Shown: one piece after another, positions 9,740 to 18,214 of the stretch
Layout of the letters: each line of letters opens with the position of its first letter
Numbering within the stretch: position 1 is the first letter of the stretch
Assembly: GCA_028287745.1 (NCBI GenBank)
Contig: JAQBPB010000013.1
Span: forward strand, 1-64,000
Direction of reading: 5' to 3'
Length of the DNA stretch: 64,000 nt
DNA from: Chloroflexota bacterium
GTDB lineage: Bacteria; Chloroflexota; Chloroflexia; Chloroheliales; Chloroheliaceae
Translations under genes and position numbers: made by a program
Notes under the pieces: generated by a model
The model's database searches: none
The model's input: only the letters and a program-made list of their open reading frames with translations
What the model was told of the DNA's origin: nothing

Positions 9740-10261
9740 CTAAATAGCGCTATTTGCTACACTGCCCCGTGCAATCGCAATCCGGCCCGTCCGGACACTC
9801 TCTTTAATACCGTAGCGCCGTAACAGGGCGAAGAATCTTTCGACATCCTCTTCCGGTCCGGTAATTTCAACTGTAATCGCGTCGGCAGCTACATCCAGCA
9901 CTCGTGCCTTGAAAATTTCGCTGAATTGCATAATTTCAGCCCGGGATTCCGGCTTGTCGGCGGTAACTTTGATAATCGCCATCTCACGGATAATGGTGCT
10001 ATCCTCGGTAACATCGGTAACTTTTACAACTTCCAAAAGCTTATAGAGCTGCTTGGTGAATTGCTCGATAACTTCATCTTCGCCCCGGACGGCCAGGGTC
10101 ATCCGGCTGATATTTGCTTCCTCGGTATGGCCGACACTCAGGCTTTCAATGTTATAACCCCGGCGGCGGAAGAGGCTGACGACCCGGTTTAAGGCGCCGG
10201 GTTCATCTTCCAGGTAGACCACAATTGTATGTAAGGTCTGGTTTGCAGTCGCAATAGCCAC
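9740..10261 (-). CDS. ilvN: Acetolactate synthase small (regulatory) subunit
   Basis: This is the regulatory partner of IlvB; it raises activity and confers valine feedback inhibition. The 173 residues hold an N-terminal ACT domain (about 10-85; HTIVVYLEDEPGALNRV at its start) and the ALS small-subunit C-terminal domain (about 96-170), the standard size for the family (often also named IlvH). The start is GTG at 10259-10261 with AAGGAG six bases upstream. The gene is 68 bases after ilvB, which fits co-translation of the holoenzyme. Confidence 0.95.
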   Translation of the reverse strand: MAIATANQTLHTIVVYLEDEPGALNRVVSLFRRRGYNIESLSVGHTEEANISRMTLAVRGEDEVIEQFTKQLYKLLEVVKVTDVTEDSTIIREMAIIKVTADKPESRAEIMQFSEIFKARVLDVAADAITVEITGPEEDVERFFALLRRYGIKESVRTGRIAIARGSVANSAI

Positions 10262-10329
10262 AATCTTCTCCTTGTTAGTTAACCGGTGGGGCCGGGCAAT
10301 TGGCCTGGCCGCTCTTACCGGTTAAAAAT

Positions 10330-12105
10330 TTACTCAGCTTCTTCAATCGCGTCCATGTTCGAGCCGCCCGGCGGAACCATCGGCATAACCATTTCCGCTT
10401 CCGGGATGACGAACTCGACCAGCGCCGGGCCGGGCCATTCATTGGCCTCTTTGATTACCCGGGCTACTTCGCTCTGTTCGGTTACGCGCCAGGCTTTGAT
10501 GCCGTAGGCTTCGGCCAATTTCACAAAGTCCGGGCCGCTAATCGGAGTGCTATGGTAGCGCTTGTCGTGGAAGACTGACTGCCACTGCCGGATCATGCCC
10601 AGTACACCATTGTTAAAGATTGCGATTTTGACGTGAATATCGTCCTGGACGCAGGTCGCCAGTTCTTGTAGGTTCATCTGGAAACCACCGTCGCCGGTAA
10701 CAGTCCAGACCGGTATATTCTGATCTTTGATAGCCAGGCGGCAACCCATCGCGGCCGGTAAGCCGAAGCCCATCGTACCCAGACCACCGCTGGAGATAAA
10801 GGAGTTGGCTTTTTCAAATTCGAAGTGCTGCGCCACCCACATCTGGTGCTGGCCGACATCGACCGTAATAACCGCCTCACCGCCCAGGACTTGCCGCATC
10901 TGCTGGATAATGAACTGAGGTGGCAGGATGCCGCGCCGGTCCATTTCAGCGGCCCGGCGTTTGGTGTCGCGCAATTTCCATTCAGCGATTTTAGCCAGCC
11001 AATCGGTATGGGTCTTTTCTTCAACGCTCTTGTTAAGGACCTGCAATACGTTCTTTATGTCGCCCACGATCGGAATTGTTGCCGGGACGTTCTTGCCGAT
11101 TTCGGCCGGGTCAATGTCAATGTGAATGACTTTCGAGTTCCGGGCGAAAGTTTTCAGGTTGCCGGTTACCCGGTCGTCAAAGCGCATGCCGATGGCGATC
11201 AATACATCAGATTCGTTGATTGCGTGGTTGGCGTGAATGCCACCGTGCATACCGGGCATACCCAGGCTCAGGCGGTGGGCCGAAGGGAAAGCGCTCAGGC
11301 CTTGCAGAGTCGAAATCACCGGGATTTCGGCTTTCTCGGCCAATTCGGCCAGTTCCTGGTAAGCCCCGGAGGTTGTTACGCCGTGTCCGTGCAGGATGAC
11401 CGGCCGCTGGGCCTGGTTGATCATAATGGCGGCCTGTTTGATCTGGCGGCCGTGTCCGAAGTAGTTCGGGCTGTAACCGCGCAGTTTAACTTCGGTCGGA
11501 TAACCGGCGAAGTAAGTCTTGCTCTGGAAAACATCCTTAGGAATATCTACCAGCACCGGGCCAGGGCGGCCGCTCTGCGCCAGGTAGAAGGCTTTCTTAA
11601 TGGTTTCGGCCAGGTCTTTGGTGTCCATAACCAGCCAGTTGTGCTTGGTGATAGGCAGGGTAATACCGGTGATGTCGGTTTCCTGGAAGCTATCGCGGCC
11701 GATCATGGCCCGGCCTACCTGCCCGGTGATCGCCACCAGGGGAGAGCTGTCCATGTGGGCAGTGGCAATAGCGGTGACCAGGTTGGTCGCACCCGGTCCG
11801 CTGGTACCCATACACACGCCAACTTTATTGGTTACGCGGCCATAAGCGTCGGCGGCGTGACCACCGGCCTGCTCATGGCGCACCAGGATGTGGCGGAGTT
11901 CGGGGTATTCGCCAAGAACCTGGTACAGCGGCAGCAACACGCCACCAGGGTAACCGAACATCGTTTCTACGCCTTCTGCCAGCAAGCATTCGCACAGGAT
12001 CCTGGCCCCGTCCAGTTCCCTGGGAGTAAAGCGGTTATCAGCTTGGATGGGTAGCCCGGCGGTTGTGCGGGCGGCTTTCCCAATTGGGTTTTCTATCATA
12101 GTCAT
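10330..12105 (-). CDS. ilvB: Acetolactate synthase large (catalytic) subunit
   Basis: This thiamine-diphosphate enzyme makes acetolactate from two pyruvates, or acetohydroxybutyrate from pyruvate and 2-oxobutyrate. In this operon 2-oxobutyrate can come from the citramalate route. The 591 residues show the TPP-activating Glu in VRHEQAGGHAADAY (Glu78), an FAD-binding middle domain, and the TPP motif starting at GDGG (471-474) and ending at the Asn pair 498-499. The length is normal. GGAGG lies nine bases before the ATG. It is the first structural gene of the operon. About 800 bases of leader RNA separate it from the mapped promoter, with two Ile/Leu/Val-rich short ORFs and an intrinsic terminator between. 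Confidence 0.97.
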   Translation of the reverse strand: MTMIENPIGKAARTTAGLPIQADNRFTPRELDGARILCECLLAEGVETMFGYPGGVLLPLYQVLGEYPELRHILVRHEQAGGHAADAYGRVTNKVGVCMGTSGPGATNLVTAIATAHMDSSPLVAITGQVGRAMIGRDSFQETDITGITLPITKHNWLVMDTKDLAETIKKAFYLAQSGRPGPVLVDIPKDVFQSKTYFAGYPTEVKLRGYSPNYFGHGRQIKQAAIMINQAQRPVILHGHGVTTSGAYQELAELAEKAEIPVISTLQGLSAFPSAHRLSLGMPGMHGGIHANHAINESDVLIAIGMRFDDRVTGNLKTFARNSKVIHIDIDPAEIGKNVPATIPIVGDIKNVLQVLNKSVEEKTHTDWLAKIAEWKLRDTKRRAAEMDRRGILPPQFIIQQMRQVLGGEAVITVDVGQHQMWVAQHFEFEKANSFISSGGLGTMGFGLPAAMGCRLAIKDQNIPVWTVTGDGGFQMNLQELATCVQDDIHVKIAIFNNGVLGMIRQWQSVFHDKRYHSTPISGPDFVKLAEAYGIKAWRVTEQSEVARVIKEANEWPGPALVEFVIPEAEMVMPMVPPGGSNMDAIEEAE

Positions 12106-12375
12106 CTCTGTCGTCCTCCAGGTCCTACTTACTAAAATTAAAAACTTAATTTAATAAATGCAATAAAATATTGAAAGGCTGCCAGTTAAAGGTTACGCCA
12201 AAAAGCGGGTTAAGTAGCTTAAAACCTACTTGGTCCGTTCTCAGACGCTTCACTGCGCCTAATTATGAATGCATTAAATTCAGGGTATAAAGTCGAATTT
12301 GGGTTGCGCTTGGCTCTTTAGAGATTTAGGCGGGTTATCTGGTGCTACAGCTTTGTACACCTACCCGGCCAGATC

Positions 12376-12576
12376 TTAAAGACCAAGCAGAATAAGTACG
12401 AGGCTAATAAGTAGTAGGCTAATAATAATGAAGAGGGAAGAAGGGGCAATAATAGAGAGGAATTGCGGGCGCGGCAGGGCTAGGGCGATGGCTTGAGTTT
12501 CAAATTGCTCTTGAGCCATCGCCGCTGGACGGTTAGCTCGCATACTACACGAAGTTTCCCCATAATTCCGATACAT
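12376..12576 (-). CDS. Second Ile/Leu/Val-rich leader ORF (66 aa)
   Basis: This short ORF lies between the attenuator terminator and ilvB. The ATG at 12574-12576 has AAAGGA about nine bases upstream; a GTG ten codons earlier lacks a site. The last 18 residues are FIIISLLLISLVLILLGL, almost entirely Ile, Leu and Val, with the stop directly after. The hydrophilic N-terminal part is unlike known leader peptides and the ORF is long for one. An inverted repeat (GGCGATGGCT arms at 12483-12492 and 12513-12522) lies inside the coding region, and ATCTGG/CCAGAT arms pair just after the stop. It may be a second translation-sensing leader or a small one-helix membrane protein; composition and position favour a regulatory role. 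Confidence 0.5.
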   Translation of the reverse strand: MYRNYGETSCSMRANRPAAMAQEQFETQAIALALPRPQFLSIIAPSSLFIIISLLLISLVLILLGL

Positions 12577-12655
12577 TAGCCTGAATCCTTTCTTCAAGCG
12601 GCCCACTCAGCCGCTAACTCATCCTTATTATCAAAACTTACTAATTCTTCTTGCT

Positions 12656-12681
12656 AAAAAACCTCCCAGGCGGGAGGTTTT
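12656..12681 (-). terminator. Attenuator terminator in the ilv leader
   Basis: AAACCTCCC and GGGAGGTTT (12659-12667 and 12672-12680) form a nine-base perfect stem with a four-base loop. On the minus strand six Ts follow. It lies about 30 bases past the stop of the 38-residue leader peptide and about 550 bases before ilvB, so without relief it would stop transcription of the operon. Confidence 0.8.
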
Positions 12682-12711
12682 CGGCTTTTTCTGGCTTTTT
12701 AAAGGCCCTGG

Positions 12712-12828
12712 TTAATTTCCAGCCGTAATCCCCCTGCGTACTACCGAAATTAGGAGTACGAGGCCAATAATGAGTAGGAGAACGGGAACTATTCCGTTTA
12801 TTTTTTTAGCTTTAGAAATTTTTGCCAT
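12712..12828 (-). CDS. ilv operon leader peptide (38 aa)
   Basis: The ATG at 12826-12828 opens a 38-codon ORF ending in TAA at 12712-12714. Residues 13-30 read IVPVLLLIIGLVLLISVV, 15 of 18 being Ile, Leu or Val, the three end products of the operon. A near-consensus promoter lies about 80 bases upstream and an intrinsic terminator about 30 bases downstream, the layout of a transcription attenuator. Just after the control codons, AGGGGG (12730-12735) could pair with CCTCCC of the terminator 5' arm, giving an antiterminator when a ribosome stalls early. No good ribosome-binding site is visible, which is the main weakness. It was read directly by translating the minus strand. Function is inferred from layout. 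Confidence 0.75.
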   Translation of the reverse strand: MAKISKAKKINGIVPVLLLIIGLVLLISVVRRGITAGN

Positions 12829-12910
12829 ATGGCGTAATAAGTTCTTTCAAAATGCTTTTCTGTTTTCAATAAAAACAGGGTACTACGCTTCTTCGCGTAT
12901 GGTTTTCACA

Positions 12911-12939
12911 ATAGTAACAATATTTTTTATTGCTGTCAA
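12911..12939 (-). promoter_or_regulatory. Sigma70 promoter of the ilv-leu operon
   Basis: On the minus strand TTGACA (12934-12939) and TACTAT (12911-12916) are separated by exactly 17 bases. Transcription would start near 12904. The leader then holds two small stems (TACGC/GCGTA at 12886-12901 and CTGTTTT/AAAACAG at 12858-12876) before the leader peptide. Confidence 0.85.
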
Positions 12940-13014
12940 TCCCTAATTTGACCAATTATTCACAAACTTCAGGTATTTATTACAAATTGGTGTACCACTT
13001 CTTGTGCAGAATGC

Positions 13015-13050
13015 AAAAAGAGGGCCCAACTCCCGCTGAGCCCTCTTTTT
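13015..13050 (-). terminator. Terminator after the repeat-containing hydrolase
   Basis: AGAGGGC (13019-13025) pairs with GCCCTCT (13040-13046), flanked by A4 and T4 tracts that make it usable in both directions. It lies 17 bases past the hydrolase stop and separates that gene from the ilv promoter. Confidence 0.8.
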
Positions 13051-13066
13051 TGTAACCTGGCTAATT

Positions 13067-15955
13067 CTAACGCTGGTTGCCCATCCGACGGTCATCCAGG
13101 CCGTTTTTATCTTTATCGTCCAGCAGGGCGGCCCCACTATCAGAGTCCCCGATAAAAGTTTCACGGTGTTCTTTGAGTTCCTTATCCAGATTGATATTAT
13201 CCTGGTACTCTACCGCAGCATCCATCTGCCCAAGGGTTTGTTGCTCGTTAGAGGACTCACCAGCGGGTTTCGGCTGCGCCTTTAACGGCTTAATTTTGGG
13301 TTTGTCGGACTGCCCGGAGGCTTCCAACTGGCGGTCGCCTTCGGCATGCTCCTGTTTAGCATTGTTAGCGAATTTTTCGGACAGCCTTTTAGCCGCCGCT
13401 TCAATATCGATACCGCCCTCAACTGAGTCATCCTGGCTCTTGCTTCCGGCGTTACCGGCCTTGTCCTGGGCATTTTTGCCAGCGTCAGAAGGTTTGTCCT
13501 GGGCCTTCCCGGCAGCATCAGAAGCTTTGTCCTGGACTTTCCCGGCCACTTCGGAAACTTTGTCCTGGGCCTTGCTACCGGCTTCAGTTACCTTATCGGC
13601 GACCTGCTCCACTTTGTCCTGGACCTTACCGGCGACTTGCCCGGCTTTATCCTGGACCTTTGAGACAAGGTCCTCCGCTTTGCCGCTTACCTGGTCCGGC
13701 TTTTCGTGCGACTTGCGTTCGTCACCGCTTCCACCGGCGGCTACTCCGCTTTTATCGCTGGCAGATAGCTTGCTGGTAGTCGGTTTATCAGGCTGGCCCA
13801 GGAAATCCAGGGTTGCCCGGTTGAATTCTTCAGCCTTTTCCCAATGCGGTACCAGGCGCGAGCCTTCCAGGTTTATCAGCCGGGCGGCCTGGTTCTGCCG
13901 TCGCAGGCTTTCGCCTTCCTCGGTTGTGGTCTGGCGGTCCTGTTTGCCCTGAATAATCAAGACCGGTTTATCTATGCGGCCCAGGGTCTGGCCTATTTCG
14001 GCATTCAGCAGGCCGGTAAAGAACGAGAAAGCCGCGTACTCCGCGCCTGGTTGGTGGGAAGCCACATAATACTGCTCAACCATCTCATCGGTAACCTGGC
14101 CTTTGTCATAGAACATCTGGTTTTCCATGTAGGACCGGATGTACTTCCTTGAAGCAATGGCGCTATATATCGAGCGGCCGATTACCGGAGTACGCAACAG
14201 AAAGTACAGGTAAGGCGGCAGGATTTGGACACCCTGGTTTCCGGCAACCCGGTTAATTCCGGTTGGCGAGGACAGGACCAGCTTGTGGACCAGTTCAGGG
14301 CGGCGGTAGGCTACCTGTACGGCGTAGCTGGCTGCCAGGGAACTTGCCACCAGGTAAGCCGGTTGTTTGACAACTTCATCCAGGAATTCGGTCAATTGCT
14401 TGATATACACCTCGGCAGTGTATTTGATTGCCGGGCGGTCGGAATTACCAAAACCTAGCAGGTCATAGGCATAAGACTTGTACTGCTCGGAAACCGGGCC
14501 AAAGTTTTTGAGCCATTCGTAACCGGTGTTACCCGCGCCAATGCCGTGGACAAATACAACCGGTAATTTGCCTTCCTGGCTTTGTCCGGCTTCCTTGTAG
14601 AAGACGATTCCCTGGCGCGAGCGGAAGTAGCGGTTTTCTCCGGTCAACTTGCTTTCCAGCGGAGACACTGCCGCCCAAATCCGGGCGTTATTGGCCGCTA
14701 AGCCGCCCAGTACCGCGCCGGTACCACCGACAATCAGGCCGGTCCGGCCCCAGTTAAAGCCCTTCTTTTTCGGCGGCTCATAGAAAGGTATGCTAATTTT
14801 GCCGGTTTCAATATCCTTGCGCCGAGCCTTGATGAACTTCTGAGCATCTTTTTGGCCCGTTTGCAAAAGTTTCCCGGCTTCCTTCTGGCGAACCGCGATA
14901 ACTTTACCAAGTTCTTTTTGCTGTTTTGCGGCGGCTTTCAGGACCGCGTGGCGGCGTTTTCGGAATTGTTTGGCCGCTTTCTTTGGATTGCTAACGGTTA
15001 CACCTGGAATAACGTTAGCCGCGCCTAACAGTTTTTCGGGGATTTGGGCCTGGGCCAGGCGTTTGTCCAGTTTGGCGTCTTTCAAGGTCTGGGAAGCTTT
15101 GTCACCGGCCATACTTAACAGGGTGCTGGTGCTGCCGGATACATTCTCGGCCATCGTAGCGGCCTTTTTATCCAGTTTAGCATCCTTGATAAAGGTACCT
15201 ACGCTGTCGGCTACATTTCCAGCAATGGACCCGGCCCCACCGGCCACGGCAGCGGCAATCGGCCCGACCGTATCACCGACATCGGCCAGGCGCTTTTCGA
15301 TGTGGACATCTTTGATTGCACCGCTAACGGTGTCGCCCACATCTGAAAGACGTTTTTCCAGGTGGGCATCCTTTACGGTACCACCAACATTCGTGGCAGC
15401 GGCGAGAATTGCTCCACTGACCACTCCGGCAACATCTCCTAATTTCTTGTCCAAATGGGCATCCTTAACCGTACTGGTGACATTATCGGCCAGCTTGCCC
15501 GCCTTTTTATCCAACTTAAGGTTTTTAACCTGGCTGGCGGCGTTGTCGGTCAATTTGCCAAGCTTCTTATTGAGCTTCATGTTCTTAATCTGGCCCCCGG
15601 CCGAGTCTGTAAAGTCAGAAAACTTCTTATCCAATTTCAAATCCTTCAACTGGTTGTCGGCTAAAAGGGATTTTTTATCCCGTTTCGACCCGGTGGGTTT
15701 GTTTTCCTGGTTAGTCTCACTGGTCGCTTTGGAACTGTTCCTGGTGGCTGAGTTTTTCTGGTCGAGAGTATCTGCGGCAGCCTGGAAGAAAAGGCTGGCG
15801 CTTTCGTGCAGATCCGCCGAAGGACTTGTGTATTTGCGCTTTTTCTTGTTGGGTTCGTACTTGTTGACGGCCTCAATAAGTGGTTGGGCGGCAGAAGTTA
15901 CATCGCTCTTAAAAGAGTCAAAGTCAAACTCGCCTTTGTCCTTACCAAAAATCAT
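13067..15955 (-). CDS. Alpha/beta hydrolase flanked by amphipathic repeat regions
   Basis: This is a 962-residue protein with an unusual build. The start is the ATG at 15953-15955 with GGAG eight bases upstream; a longer in-frame start at 15991 lacks a site. Residues about 102-300 hold 20-residue repeats built on KDxxLDKK. A Gly/Ala-rich hydrophobic stretch (404-425) follows. The alpha/beta hydrolase domain covers about 462-722, with oxyanion motif VFVHGIGAG, nucleophile elbow VASSLAAS (Ser539), Asp673 (QGKQDRQ) and His704 (VPHW). The elbow has Ala where GxSxG has Gly. Residues 764-843 are 11-mer repeats of the KVQDKxxxVAG type, like LEA group 3 proteins. The last hundred residues are acidic and polar. 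Repeats suggest membrane or surface association, or stress protection. The substrate is unknown. It is probably monocistronic. Confidence 0.85.
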   Translation of the reverse strand: MIFGKDKGEFDFDSFKSDVTSAAQPLIEAVNKYEPNKKKRKYTSPSADLHESASLFFQAAADTLDQKNSATRNSSKATSETNQENKPTGSKRDKKSLLADNQLKDLKLDKKFSDFTDSAGGQIKNMKLNKKLGKLTDNAASQVKNLKLDKKAGKLADNVTSTVKDAHLDKKLGDVAGVVSGAILAAATNVGGTVKDAHLEKRLSDVGDTVSGAIKDVHIEKRLADVGDTVGPIAAAVAGGAGSIAGNVADSVGTFIKDAKLDKKAATMAENVSGSTSTLLSMAGDKASQTLKDAKLDKRLAQAQIPEKLLGAANVIPGVTVSNPKKAAKQFRKRRHAVLKAAAKQQKELGKVIAVRQKEAGKLLQTGQKDAQKFIKARRKDIETGKISIPFYEPPKKKGFNWGRTGLIVGGTGAVLGGLAANNARIWAAVSPLESKLTGENRYFRSRQGIVFYKEAGQSQEGKLPVVFVHGIGAGNTGYEWLKNFGPVSEQYKSYAYDLLGFGNSDRPAIKYTAEVYIKQLTEFLDEVVKQPAYLVASSLAASYAVQVAYRRPELVHKLVLSSPTGINRVAGNQGVQILPPYLYFLLRTPVIGRSIYSAIASRKYIRSYMENQMFYDKGQVTDEMVEQYYVASHQPGAEYAAFSFFTGLLNAEIGQTLGRIDKPVLIIQGKQDRQTTTEEGESLRRQNQAARLINLEGSRLVPHWEKAEEFNRATLDFLGQPDKPTTSKLSASDKSGVAAGGSGDERKSHEKPDQVSGKAEDLVSKVQDKAGQVAGKVQDKVEQVADKVTEAGSKAQDKVSEVAGKVQDKASDAAGKAQDKPSDAGKNAQDKAGNAGSKSQDDSVEGGIDIEAAAKRLSEKFANNAKQEHAEGDRQLEASGQSDKPKIKPLKAQPKPAGESSNEQQTLGQMDAAVEYQDNINLDKELKEHRETFIGDSDSGAALLDDKDKNGLDDRRMGNQR

Positions 15956-16449
15956 AGTCCAAACTCCTTTCCTGTATCTCCCACTCCACAAACCTGGGTA
16001 TATCCGGTCAACAACGAAGTGGAGACTTATACTGCTATGCTCATTGCCTGGTTATTGTATTTGCCATATAAATTTTCTACGGCACCCAAAGCTAATTTAT
16101 GCTTCCAATACATATTTGCTTATATTGCAATTACGGTGCCACGGCTGGCTCATATAGTTTTTGAAATTGAAGTAAGCCCATTGGTAATAGGTCAATTCAA
16201 ATAAGCTAGCTAAAAGGCGACAACCTATATGTTCAAAGGCTTGTAGAGGTTTCCAAAGACCCGGATGCAATCCAAAATATTTGAATATGGTCAACAAAGG
16301 GGGTAGTGCCATAGTTGAGGAAGGGTAAGTTCTAAACATAGACGATTCCTTCATGACCGTTAGTATGCTATTATATTTACAGCTCATCTTAAATTATCTT
16401 TTTTCCAACAAGCAAACCACTACTGGTTAAGTGCCATTCGAGGTATCGC
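15956..16449. other. Divergent intergenic region without a supported gene
   Basis: These 494 AT-rich bases separate the minus-strand hydrolase from the plus-strand chemoreceptor, so both promoters should lie here. A minus-strand reading of 96 codons (16097-16387) has no recognisable motif or ribosome-binding site and is not called. No riboswitch or RNA gene was recognised. Confidence 0.4.
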
Positions 16450-18192
16450 ATGTCGTTTTTGCCCAATGTTTCATTGCGTCGCCTTGATGGGCGTATTTTC
16501 TGGGCGCTGGTCTTTATGGCCGTTATTATGTTATTTTCCGGAGTAGCGGCCAGCACATCTTTAACAACCGCCGAAAAAAGTAAAGAGGAAGAAGTTGCTC
16601 GTTTGAGGCAGGTTGCCGCTCTCCAGGTTTTACGGGCCGGTAATGAAAATAACCGGAATGGCTTAGAACTAATTATTTTATTCAAACTTACCAACCTGGT
16701 AGGATTTGTCGATAACGTCCAGCGTAACCTGGAGCCCCGGATGGCAGAAGTGGGCCAGCAGTTTACCGGGAATGACGAAGCTTCCTTGAGATTCAGTAAT
16801 ATTAGAGCGGCGTATGCCAGTATTACCGGGCGTCTCCGGGCCCAGAGGAACATTCCACTTACTCCGGAATTTGAATTAAGCCTTTACCAGGGAATTAAAA
16901 ATGACCTGGACCGGCTTGACCTTGAAATAAATAACTTCTTGCGCGAACGGCAATTCGTCGCCGAAACTGCTCATATCAACCATACAAACAATATTAATCA
17001 GACTCGCTGGTCATACCTATTAATCGGGGCTTTACTATTTGTACTGGCGGTCCTTTTTGCGGTTATTATTGCCCGCATGGTGGCAATACCTTTTGCAATT
17101 TTATCCGGCCGGTTACGCCGGATAGCCTATGGGGATTTAACCGAACAAATTGTCCCGCAAGGTACGGATGAAGTAATCGAGCTGAGCCTGATTTTCAACC
17201 GGACTATTGTCAATCTAAAGCTGGCCATTGCCCGAATTCAGGCCCAGGTTAAAACTATAAACCAGGCCAGCCAGCAAATCAGCCAATCCAGCGACCGCCA
17301 GGCCAGCAGTCTTGCCCAGCAGGCCCTGGCCGTAACACAGGTTACCGCGACGATTGCCGAGTTATCCAATACCAGCCAGCACATTGCTAATTCTGCCGCT
17401 TTAGTTGCCCATAGTGCCGACCAGACCCTGGCCAGTGCCAATGAGGGCTATACTACTTTGCATAGCGCCAGCGAGACTATGAATGAAATTCGGGACAAAG
17501 TTAACCTGATTGCCGACCGGATTCTTGCCCTGAATTCGGTGGCACAGCGGATTAAAGAAATAACTTTGTTGATAGATACTCTTTCTAATGAAACCCATTT
17601 GCTGGCCCTGAACGCCGCTATTGAGAGTGCCGGGGCGGGGGAACAGGGGGTACGGTTTGGTGTGGTGGCCGGTCATGTCCGCAAGTTATCCCAGCGGTCA
17701 CGCGTGGCAGCGGTGGAAATACAACAACTGGTCAGCCAAATTCAGAATGCCGCCGCCAGCAGCGTGATGGCAACCGAAGAGGGAATTAAAGTGGTGGCAC
17801 TGGGCGATAAAATGGTTAGCGAAAGTTTGCGCGCCAATGAAAATATTATTAATCAAATCGAGCAGACCAGCCAGTTGGCCCAGGCTATCTCTCATGCGAC
17901 CGAGCAGCAGCGCCAGGCCAGTACCCAGGTAGCCACCACTATGCATGAGTTGAGCCAAATTAGCTACAATATCAGCGATAACAGCCAGCAATACCTGGTT
18001 AGCGCCAATGACCTGGAAGAAGTTGTACGGCAGTTAAATGGGGTTGTAAACGCTTTTATAGTTGAAGATACAGCCGACAAACCGGAAATAAACCCGGTCT
18101 TTCCAAACAATTTGCATGAAGGGCTGGTTCCGGAACTGCTCAAAGCCGGGCCCGAAAGTAACTGGTCGCCCGGCTCATTATTACCCAAGTAA
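16450..18192 (+). CDS. Methyl-accepting chemotaxis protein
   Basis: This is a membrane chemoreceptor that signals to CheA/CheW. The 580 residues show a first membrane helix (about 15-36), an extracytoplasmic four-helix sensor of about 150 residues, a second helix (about 190-212), HAMP (about 213-265) and a coiled-coil signalling domain to about 540. The hairpin tip region reads [20 protein letters not shown], a divergent form of the usual EAARAGEQGRGFAVVA. No C-terminal receptor-methylation pentapeptide is seen. GAGG lies six bases before the ATG. No other chemotaxis or motility gene is in the window. The ligand cannot be told from sequence. Confidence 0.9.
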   Translation: MSFLPNVSLRRLDGRIFWALVFMAVIMLFSGVAASTSLTTAEKSKEEEVARLRQVAALQVLRAGNENNRNGLELIILFKLTNLVGFVDNVQRNLEPRMAEVGQQFTGNDEASLRFSNIRAAYASITGRLRAQRNIPLTPEFELSLYQGIKNDLDRLDLEINNFLRERQFVAETAHINHTNNINQTRWSYLLIGALLFVLAVLFAVIIARMVAIPFAILSGRLRRIAYGDLTEQIVPQGTDEVIELSLIFNRTIVNLKLAIARIQAQVKTINQASQQISQSSDRQASSLAQQALAVTQVTATIAELSNTSQHIANSAALVAHSADQTLASANEGYTTLHSASETMNEIRDKVNLIADRILALNSVAQRIKEITLLIDTLSNETHLLALNAAIESAGAGEQGVRFGVVAGHVRKLSQRSRVAAVEIQQLVSQIQNAAASSVMATEEGIKVVALGDKMVSESLRANENIINQIEQTSQLAQAISHATEQQRQASTQVATTMHELSQISYNISDNSQQYLVSANDLEEVVRQLNGVVNAFIVEDTADKPEINPVFPNNLHEGLVPELLKAGPESNWSPGSLLPK

Positions 18193-18214
18193 GCAGCCTT
18201 AACCGGAACGAGCT

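Noticed and set aside
12106..12375. T-box riboswitch in the ilvB leader
   Set aside because: No T-box consensus (AGGGTGGAACCGCG) or specifier stem was seen; leader peptides explain the region better.
12943..13164. Minus-strand reading of 73 codons between the hydrolase end and the ilv promoter
   Set aside because: It runs through the terminator at 13015-13050 and the 3' end of the hydrolase gene in another frame; no motif or ribosome-binding site.
16097..16387. Minus-strand reading of 96 codons before the chemoreceptor gene
   Set aside because: AT-rich, no ribosome-binding site, no recognisable domain.
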